Origin: Bacteroidales bacterium
GTDB lineage: Bacteria > Bacteroidota > Bacteroidia > Bacteroidales > P3
Length of the DNA stretch: 10,106 nucleotides
Assembly (NCBI GenBank): GCA_900771365.1
Contig: CAAGNU010000065.1
Span: 1-10,106 of the forward strand
Reading direction: 5' to 3'
The translations under genes were made by a program, and so were the position numbers. The notes below the pieces were generated by a model that did no database searches, had not been told where the DNA came from, and saw nothing but the letters and a program-made list of their open reading frames with translations. Shown in pieces: positions 5,612 to 10,106 of the stretch. How positions within the stretch are numbered: position 1 is the first letter of the stretch; the number at the start of each line of letters is the position of its first letter.

Positions 5612-6514
5612 TTATCGGTTGTCGGTCTTTATCTGTGCGAGAACGACGCCCGTTACGACGATAAGGATGCCGATAGGCTTAGACCATGAGAACTGCTCTT
5701 GTCCGATAAGCAGGGCGGCAAGGAGGGAGAAGACGGGGATTACATTCGTGAAGATGCAGGCGGCGCTCGCACCAAGACGGGCTACGCCTATATTGTAGAA
5801 TACGTAGGCTACCGTGCTGCAGAATACGCCCAGCAGGAGCAGCAGGACAATCATCTTGCCCGAATAACTCAGTAGAGGCAGACTCCCGCCGTCCAGCATG
5901 AGCATGACGGGGATGAAGTATATGCAGCCGAACAGGTTCTGATAGGCTGTGATGGTGAATGGCTTATAGCGGTCCACGAGCTTCACCAGCACGATGGTGA
6001 AGACCACAGCGATGGCCACGGCGCCAGCAAGCCATGCAAGCCCTGCGGGGTTGGCGTCGATGTTGCTCGCTGTGCCTCCGTTCCCGAAGAGCAGCATCAC
6101 CGATAGGCCTACCAGCGAGAGTGCGATGCCTACGAGTGTGATTCCTCGGATTTTCTCTTTGTAGGCCGCGGCCATGCCGAAAGGCACGAACAGAGGGATG
6201 GTGGCCACCACGATAGAGGCCATGCTTCCGCTCACGAGCCGCACGCCGCTTGTCTCGCAGATGCTGTAGATGAAAGGCTCGCAGAGTGCGAGGAGCAGAA
6301 ACCATTTCAAGTCTCCTTTTTTGATGGGCTCAAGCTTATGGAGCAGCAGCAGGGTGGGTATGGTCACGGCGGAGGCCAGCAGCAGTCGGAACGTGAGGAT
6401 GATGAGCACGGTGATGTGCTCTTCGCTTTGGAAGAGTTCCTTAGTCATGATAAAGCTGATGCCCCACACGATGGCGGCGAAAGCAAGCAGCAGGTATACG
6501 AATGTCTTTTTCAT
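5612..6514 (-). CDS. EamA/DMT-superfamily transporter
   Basis: This 300-residue integral membrane protein has about ten hydrophobic segments arranged as two EamA repeats. The first repeat starts at FVYLLLAFAAIVWGISFIMTK and includes GVRLVSGSMASIVVATIPLFVP. The second includes VAYVFYNIGVARLGASAAC and IPVFSLLAALLIG, near the C-terminus. Members of the drug/metabolite transporter superfamily carry small metabolites such as amino acids or nucleotide derivatives across the inner membrane. The substrate cannot be predicted here. I chose ATG at 6512-6514 because MKKTFVYLLL is a normal start. A GTG at 6536-6538 would add eight polar residues (MRNTKNNE) with no support. Upstream are about 240 bp of non-coding sequence after hydE, so it is probably transcribed separately from that gene. 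Confidence 0.9.
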   Translation of the reverse strand: MKKTFVYLLLAFAAIVWGISFIMTKELFQSEEHITVLIILTFRLLLASAVTIPTLLLLHKLEPIKKGDLKWFLLLALCEPFIYSICETSGVRLVSGSMASIVVATIPLFVPFGMAAAYKEKIRGITLVGIALSLVGLSVMLLFGNGGTASNIDANPAGLAWLAGAVAIAVVFTIVLVKLVDRYKPFTITAYQNLFGCIYFIPVMLMLDGGSLPLLSYSGKMIVLLLLLGVFCSTVAYVFYNIGVARLGASAACIFTNVIPVFSLLAALLIGQEQFSWSKPIGILIVVTGVVLAQIKTDNR

Positions 6515-6673
6515 TTCATTATTCTTTGTATTTCGCACTCCGCGTTACTGTCGAAAAGTCCTTCATAATCATCCTTCAAGGTGAAGGCCTTTGGGAGAAG
6601 TACGTTGGATACGATAGGTATGATATATGTTGGATTTCATAAGATTTATTAGGTGAAATAGGTGGCTCCCGCC

Positions 6674-6688
6674 CCAATTCTCAATTGG
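6674..6688. repeat. Small perfect inverted repeat
   Basis: CCAATT and AATTGG flank a CTC loop between hydE and the EamA gene. The inner CAATTCTC motif also occurs at about 6758 and, inverted as GAGAATT, at 7808 beside hydE. This suggests short shared intergenic repeats. No function is evident. Confidence 0.4.
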
Positions 6689-6732
6689 TTCATTTGCTAT
6701 TCCGAGCCTGGGGAGTCTCGGGCAAAATGCTC

Positions 6733-6751
6733 GAAAACTCACCGAGTTTTC
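6733..6751 (-). terminator. Hairpin after hydE, possible terminator
   Basis: GAAAACTC (6733-6740) and GAGTTTTC (6744-6751) form a perfect 8-bp stem with a 3-nt loop, beginning 6 bp beyond the hydE stop codon. Downstream in the direction of hydE the sequence is GAGCATTTTG, so the T run is short. It is placed where a transcript end is expected and would separate hydE from the EamA gene. Confidence 0.5.
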
Positions 6752-6756
6752 TCGTC

Positions 6757-7797
6757 TCAATTCTCCAGATAGTCGCCTCGGTCTGCGGGGGCTTCGGCAC
6801 CTATTTTGTGCAGGGCAGAGCGAATCTCGTTGGCGCTCTCCGCGGCCTCCGAGCCTGTGGCGAGCTTGTTGTCGTAGATGCTGTACTCCTTGCGGTGTGA
6901 TTTCGGTGAGAGGTTGGGCATCACCACATTAGCACCTGCCAGGATGCCGAGCTCGCGACCTTGTGGATGCAGTGTGCCGAGTGCCGTAGTGGCTGGGAGC
7001 AGCACCGTGGGGTGGATGAGCCGGATGATGGCGAGGAGTCGTAGCGTGGCCTCCACCGTGCCTGCGGGACGGTCGGCGAAGGGTGTCCCTGTAGCGGGGA
7101 TGAAGGGGCCGATACCCACCATTTCGGGAGCCAGACGGCGGATGAGCTGTAAGTCTTGGTAGAGGCATTCGAGCGTCTGGTAGGGCGAGCCCACCATGAA
7201 CCCGCAGCCCACCTGGTAGCCGATTTCTTTCAAGTCGCGCAGGCAGCGTTGGCGGTTTTCGAAGCTCATTTCCGCGGGGTGCAGCAGTGCGTAGTGCTTG
7301 GGGTCGGCTGTCTCGTGGCGCAGCAGGTAGCGGTTGGCGCCTGCATCGTAGAGGCGCTGATAGCTCTCGCGCGGACGCTCGCCGAGGGAGAGTGTGATGG
7401 CGCAGTCGGGGTATCTCTCGTGGATGGTGGACACGATGTCGCACATCCGTTCATCGTCGAACCATCCGTCCTCGCCGCCTTGCATCACGAAGGTGCGGAA
7501 CCCGAGGGCGTAGCCCTGCTCGCAGCATTCGAGAATCTCCTCTTTCGTGAGGCGGTAGCGCTTCACCCCCTGCTGGCTGCGTCGGATGCCGCAGTAGAGG
7601 CAGTCGTTCTTGCAATGGTTTGATATTTCGATAAGTCCGCGCATGAAGATTTTGTTGCCATATACGCGCTGGGCTGCCTCGTGGGCTTTTTGGAAAAGAT
7701 ATTTCACCCCTTCAGCATCGTCCGAGGTCATCAAGGTGGCGAGCTCTTCGAGGCTGAGGTCGCGTGTGGAGTGGATGTGTTCGACTATGTTGCGCAT
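6757..7797 (-). CDS. hydE: [FeFe]-hydrogenase H-cluster radical-SAM maturase HydE
   Basis: This 346-residue radical-SAM protein has the cluster motif CKNDCLYC (Cys62, Cys66, Cys69) within EISNHCKNDCLYCGIRRS, then MQGGEDGW, SLGERPRESY and RHETADPKHY. These mark HydE and set it apart from biotin synthase, whose cluster motif is followed by CPQ. HydE works with HydG and HydF to build the diiron subcluster of [FeFe]-hydrogenase, acting in the cytosol on a HydG-derived iron-cysteine complex. The length is normal for HydE. No cysteines remain in the C-terminal region where some homologues carry a second, dispensable cluster. The gene follows the hexosaminidase by 50 bp on the same strand and has an A-rich start region. 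No hydF, hydG or hydA is in the window, so partners must lie elsewhere. Confidence 0.9.
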   Translation of the reverse strand: MRNIVEHIHSTRDLSLEELATLMTSDDAEGVKYLFQKAHEAAQRVYGNKIFMRGLIEISNHCKNDCLYCGIRRSQQGVKRYRLTKEEILECCEQGYALGFRTFVMQGGEDGWFDDERMCDIVSTIHERYPDCAITLSLGERPRESYQRLYDAGANRYLLRHETADPKHYALLHPAEMSFENRQRCLRDLKEIGYQVGCGFMVGSPYQTLECLYQDLQLIRRLAPEMVGIGPFIPATGTPFADRPAGTVEATLRLLAIIRLIHPTVLLPATTALGTLHPQGRELGILAGANVVMPNLSPKSHRKEYSIYDNKLATGSEAAESANEIRSALHKIGAEAPADRGDYLEN

Positions 7798-7847
7798 TTT
7801 TTTCTATTGAGAATTAAGTGGCGGCACGCCTTCATGCCTTTCAATCT

Positions 7848-9740
7848 TCAGAAATGGAAGTCGTAGATGCCTTCTTGTATTTCGCCCTTGTAGAGGGTGA
7901 TGGTGCGGAGGTGTGTCCCTCGCGGAAGGCGTATGGGGCTTTGGTATATCTGTGATTCAGGCGTGGGCTTGCTGCCGTCTGTTGTGTAGTAGATGTAGGA
8001 TCCGTCCACCTCGGTCATGATGGAGACCATGGCGCCGTTCCCGTCAGGGATAGCCGTGACGTAGGGCTTGAAGGAACCCTTGCAGCAGTTGTAGCCCAGG
8101 CACTTCAGGCGTGTCTTATGATGCTCAATCTTTTTTTGGAAGAGTCCCCAGTCCTTCCTGTCGGGCATGGACCACAGGCACTCTGATAGTGCGCAGAGGC
8201 GGGGGAGGAGCTGGTACTCGGCTTGGCTGTAGTGGGTGATATAGTCGGTCCAGAGGATGCACTCGCCGCCCCACACGTGGGCTTGGTCCTGTTCGGTGAG
8301 CCCTTTGGGCATGGGGTCGTACATATAGCACGTGAGCAGGTCGAGGAACTGCGGGAAGGCCAGAGGGTGGTAGAGCGAGTCGCCTTGGTAGAACTCAAGG
8401 TTGCAGTATTTGGGGTTGGCGGAGATGACGTCGTGGCCGCGGATGGCTGCGGAATAGGTGCAGCTGTCGCCCCGCCACGACATCACCACAGCGTTTGTCG
8501 TGATGTGGCCGTGGTCCAGGATTTCGTCCCAGCCTATGATTCTGCGGCCCTTGCGGGAGAGGTGTTCCTGTACCTGTGCGAGGAACCATCCCTGCAGCTC
8601 CTTCTCGTCGCGGAGGTTGTTGCGGCGCATCTGTGCCTGGCATTTGGGGCAGGCCTGCCAGTTGTCGGTCATAGCCTCGTCGCCGCCGATGTGGACAAAC
8701 TCGCTGGGGAAGCACTCTGCCACCTCGTCGAGGATGTCGCAGAGCATCTGCAGCGTTTTCTCCTCACCGGCGCAGAGAATGGCCTTGGGCGGCCAGTAGG
8801 GGCCTACGGCCACGGTGTATTCGCCCCCGTCGCACGACAGCTCGGGATAGGCTGCCAGCATAGCGCTGCAATGTCCGGGGATGTCGATTTCGGGTATCAC
8901 CTCGATATTGCGCTGGGCGGCATATTCCACCACCTCGGCAATCTCCTTCTTCGTGTAGTAGCCGCCGTAGGTGGGCTCTTCGCCGGGTTTGGCGGGGGTC
9001 TCCTTGCCCCAGCGCTGGTCGGTGCGGTCCACGTGCCACGAGCCTATGTCGTTCAGCTCGGGGTATTTCTCAATCTCTATGCGCCAGCCTTGGTCGTCTG
9101 TGAGGTGCCAGTGAAACTTGTTCAGCTTGTAGGATGCCATGAGGTCCAAGTGCTTCTCTATCTGCTTCACGTCGAAGAAGTGGCGGCACACGTCCAGATG
9201 GCTGCCGCGCCATGCGAAGCGGGGATAGTCCAGTATGGTGCATTCTGGCAGCACCACGCGCTTGTACGAGGCCTGGCTCACATCTTCTGGCAGCATCTGC
9301 AAAAAGGTCTGGAAGGCGTAGAAGAGCCCCGCCTCCGTGTTGGCACTCAGCGTGATGCCGTCCGGCGTGACCTGCACCAGGTAGCCCTCGTCGCCGATAG
9401 CGGTGTTCGCGGTATCGTTGATGGTCAGCGTGATGCACGGCTTCTTGGACCGTCCTATGAAGGCGGGGCGGATGTGCATCTGCCTTAGACGATTGGTCAC
9501 GTATTTGGCCGTGGGGGTGTTCTGTCCCATGTTCTCAAAGCGGAGCTGGGTGTGGGAGGAGAGGGTGAAGGTGCGGCCCTTCTGCACGAGGTACACGGGC
9601 TCGGGGATGATGGAGTATTCGGACACTTGCACCGTCTTGTCGCACGAGGTCGTGAGCAGGGCCAGCAAGATTATCAGAAGACCTTCCAATCTTCCAATTT
9701 TCCAATCTCCCAATCTCCAAATCTTTATGTGGCGTTTCAT
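7848..9740 (-). CDS. GH20 beta-N-acetylhexosaminidase lipoprotein
   Basis: This 630-residue enzyme should release terminal N-acetylglucosamine or N-acetylgalactosamine from host glycans, chitin-like or peptidoglycan-derived sugars in the periplasm or at the surface. A lipoprotein signal (LLIILLALLTTSC, Cys33) comes first. A GH20 N-terminal domain spans about 42-165. The catalytic barrel starts near DYPRFAWRGSHLDVCRHFF (171-189) and includes KFHWHLTDDQGWRIEI (208-223), IPEIDIPGH (282-290) and VHIGGDE, with the catalytic pair Asp354-Glu355; then GWDE (403-406), MSWRG (420-424) and VWGGE (489-493). The tail, about 555-630, has YYTTDGSKPT, a chitobiase-type C-terminal beta domain. The first 20 residues are unusual: KIWRLGDWKIGRLEG is translated from the short tandem repeat at 9682-9726. 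The gene leads a pair with hydE, 50 bp downstream. Confidence 0.93.
   Translation of the reverse strand: MKRHIKIWRLGDWKIGRLEGLLIILLALLTTSCDKTVQVSEYSIIPEPVYLVQKGRTFTLSSHTQLRFENMGQNTPTAKYVTNRLRQMHIRPAFIGRSKKPCITLTINDTANTAIGDEGYLVQVTPDGITLSANTEAGLFYAFQTFLQMLPEDVSQASYKRVVLPECTILDYPRFAWRGSHLDVCRHFFDVKQIEKHLDLMASYKLNKFHWHLTDDQGWRIEIEKYPELNDIGSWHVDRTDQRWGKETPAKPGEEPTYGGYYTKKEIAEVVEYAAQRNIEVIPEIDIPGHCSAMLAAYPELSCDGGEYTVAVGPYWPPKAILCAGEEKTLQMLCDILDEVAECFPSEFVHIGGDEAMTDNWQACPKCQAQMRRNNLRDEKELQGWFLAQVQEHLSRKGRRIIGWDEILDHGHITTNAVVMSWRGDSCTYSAAIRGHDVISANPKYCNLEFYQGDSLYHPLAFPQFLDLLTCYMYDPMPKGLTEQDQAHVWGGECILWTDYITHYSQAEYQLLPRLCALSECLWSMPDRKDWGLFQKKIEHHKTRLKCLGYNCCKGSFKPYVTAIPDGNGAMVSIMTEVDGSYIYYTTDGSKPTPESQIYQSPIRLPRGTHLRTITLYKGEIQEGIYDFHF
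9682..9726. repeat. Short tandem repeat tract, copy 2, inside the hexosaminidase signal peptide
   Basis: About five imperfect units of 8-9 bp based on TTCCAATC run from 9682 to 9726. Read on the minus strand they encode the charged start of the hexosaminidase (KIWRLGDWKIGRLEG). The same words occur at 3991-4023 and, more loosely, at 9941-9970. Confidence 0.7.
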
Positions 9741-9767
9741 GTTCGGATGCTTCTTCTAATTAAATTG

Positions 9768-9775
9768 CAAAATTA
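9768..9775 (-). promoter_or_regulatory. Proximal -7 element for the hexosaminidase gene
   Basis: CAAAATTA on the plus strand reads TAATTTTG on the minus strand, matching TAnnTTTG. It lies 27 bp before the ATG, which would give a leader of roughly 20 nt. No clear TTTG is present at the -33 position. Confidence 0.4.
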
Positions 9776-9889
9776 CGAAATTTTCTGCTTATATCGACTT
9801 TTATCCCCACTTATTTAAGAATATTTATATATTGAGGCGCGTTTGACTGCTTGACAAAACCGCGCGCGCCCTCTTCGTGAAAGCGGCGA

Positions 9890-9924
9890 AAGCCCTCTCT
9901 CAGCCACATGCCGAGACAGGGCTT
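9890..9924. other. GC-rich hairpin in the leader region
   Basis: AAGCCCT (9890-9896) pairs with AGGGCTT (9918-9924). After a C-C mismatch, TCTC (9898-9901) pairs with GAGA (9913-9916) around an 11-nt loop. Neither strand has a T run after it, so it is not a typical terminator. If transcription starts at the distal promoter (10018-10046), it lies in the hexosaminidase mRNA leader. Confidence 0.4.
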
Positions 9925-9940
9925 CCCTGGTTATTGATGA

Positions 9941-9970
9941 GAAGATTTGTAGATGTGGAGATTTGAAGGG
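9941..9970. repeat. Short repeat-like tract, copy 3 (looser)
   Basis: GAAGATTTG, TAGATGTGG and AGATTTGAAGGG run in sequence and resemble the GAAGATTGGAAGG words at 4009-4021 and the minus-strand reading of 9682-9726. The match is looser than between those two, so membership in the family is tentative. Confidence 0.35.
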
Positions 9971-9978
9971 CTGGTGAT

Positions 9979-9999
9979 GTGGTGCGTCAGCCTCCCCTT
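9979..9999. repeat. 21-bp imperfect direct repeat, left copy
   Basis: This copy matches 10061-10081 at 18 of 21 positions and shares the block AGCCTCCCCTT. The two copies are 82 bp apart and flank the leftward promoter candidate at 10018-10046. Confidence 0.5.
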
Positions 10000-10017
10000 C
10001 TATATAACCACCAATAG

Positions 10018-10046
10018 CAAAGATACGTAATATAACTTGTAACCAA
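10018..10046 (-). promoter_or_regulatory. Distal Bacteroidetes-type promoter, leftward
   Basis: CAAAGATA at 10018-10025 reads TATCTTTG on the minus strand, a full match to TAnnTTTG. CAA at 10044-10046 supplies TTG 18 bp upstream as a -33 element. Transcription would run left from about 10011 toward the hexosaminidase gene, giving a leader of about 270 nt, or toward an unrecognised short RNA. Confidence 0.45.
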
Positions 10047-10060
10047 TTGGGATATATAAT

Positions 10061-10081
10061 GTTGTGCGGAAGCCTCCCCTT
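10061..10081. repeat. 21-bp imperfect direct repeat, right copy
   Basis: This copy matches 9979-9999 at 18 of 21 positions. It runs into a perfect stem, CCCCTTT (10077-10083) with AAAGGGG (10087-10093) around CGG, which is cut off soon after by the window end. GC-rich AGCCTCCCCTT words like this often belong to dispersed intergenic repeats. Confidence 0.5.
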
Positions 10082-10106
10082 TCGGAAAGGGGTAGGGGTA
10101 TGTTTC

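Larger units (their letters stand above)
9741..10106. other. Non-coding right-end region with hairpins, repeats and promoters
   Basis: No gene is supported. From left to right it holds the proximal promoter at 9768-9775 and an A/T-rich stretch. Next is a GC-rich inverted repeat, GGCGCG (9836-9841) with CGCGCC (9865-9870). A hairpin follows, AAGCCCT (9890-9896) with AGGGCTT (9918-9924), extended by TCTC/GAGA. Then come a short-repeat-like tract (9941-9970), two copies of a 21-bp direct repeat, and a second leftward promoter (10018-10046). At the edge is a perfect stem CCCCTTT/AAAGGGG (10077-10093). The high GC around 9836-9925 stands out from the A/T-rich flanks. Confidence 0.6.

Noticed and set aside
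6569..6760. Minus-strand frame of 63 codons starting inside the hydE stop
   Set aside because: It starts with TTG, runs through the hairpin at 6733-6751 and the inverted repeat at 6674-6688, and has no plausible protein character.
6757..7797. Biotin synthase (BioB) as an alternative for the radical-SAM gene
   Set aside because: The cluster motif is followed by GIRRS and not PQ, and RHETA with the overall pattern fits HydE. No biotin genes are nearby.
8223..9488. Long plus-strand open frame (421 codons) opposite the hexosaminidase
   Set aside because: It is a mirror of a strongly supported GH20 gene. Its translation is a low-complexity Val/Ala/Gly/Leu-rich product with no family resemblance, as expected from antisense reading of a GC-biased gene.

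Overview
The window looks like chromosomal DNA from a member of the Bacteroidales (Bacteroidetes). Three things point there: several promoter-like sites of the Bacteroidetes form TAnnTTTG, translation starts preceded by A/T-rich sequence instead of strong Shine-Dalgarno motifs, and a gene set (short-lipobox lipoproteins, a GH20 hexosaminidase lipoprotein, an FKBP lipoprotein, HydE, an undecaprenyl-phosphate sugar transferase) typical of gut or oral Bacteroidales. The genus cannot be fixed from sequence reading alone.

Left third (1-1785): a mobile-element scar. It opens with the 3' end of an IS1595-family transposase, followed by a strong hairpin that may also hold the element's end. Next comes a short non-coding stretch with a good promoter and several hairpins (candidate structured RNA), then a decayed transposase of the IS256-like, zinc-ribbon type on the minus strand. 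After that lies a non-coding stretch with a promoter-to-terminator unit of about 75-80 nt (candidate small RNA).

Middle (1786-4993): three minus-strand genes read lipoprotein of unknown function -> polyprenyl-phosphate sugar-1-phosphate transferase -> FKBP-like lipoprotein, with gaps of 70 and 63 bp and no clear terminator between them. They look like one envelope or surface-polysaccharide unit.

Right (5109-9740): a plus-strand YfcE-type metallophosphoesterase meets a minus-strand EamA transporter tail to tail with only 2 bp between the stop codons. Further right, on the minus strand, a GH20 beta-N-acetylhexosaminidase lipoprotein is followed 50 bp later by hydE, the radical-SAM maturase of [FeFe]-hydrogenase, with no other hydrogenase gene in the window. 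The last 366 bp are non-coding and hold promoter candidates, GC-rich hairpins and a short direct repeat. A family of imperfect short repeats (unit about TTCCAATC) recurs at three places. In one of them it is translated as the start of the hexosaminidase signal peptide.

I do not see a defence system, CRISPR array, tRNA or rRNA. The most worthwhile leads are the two candidate non-coding RNAs in the left third, the repeat-derived signal peptide, and the uncharacterised lipoprotein/transferase/FKBP unit. None amounts to a clear new system.
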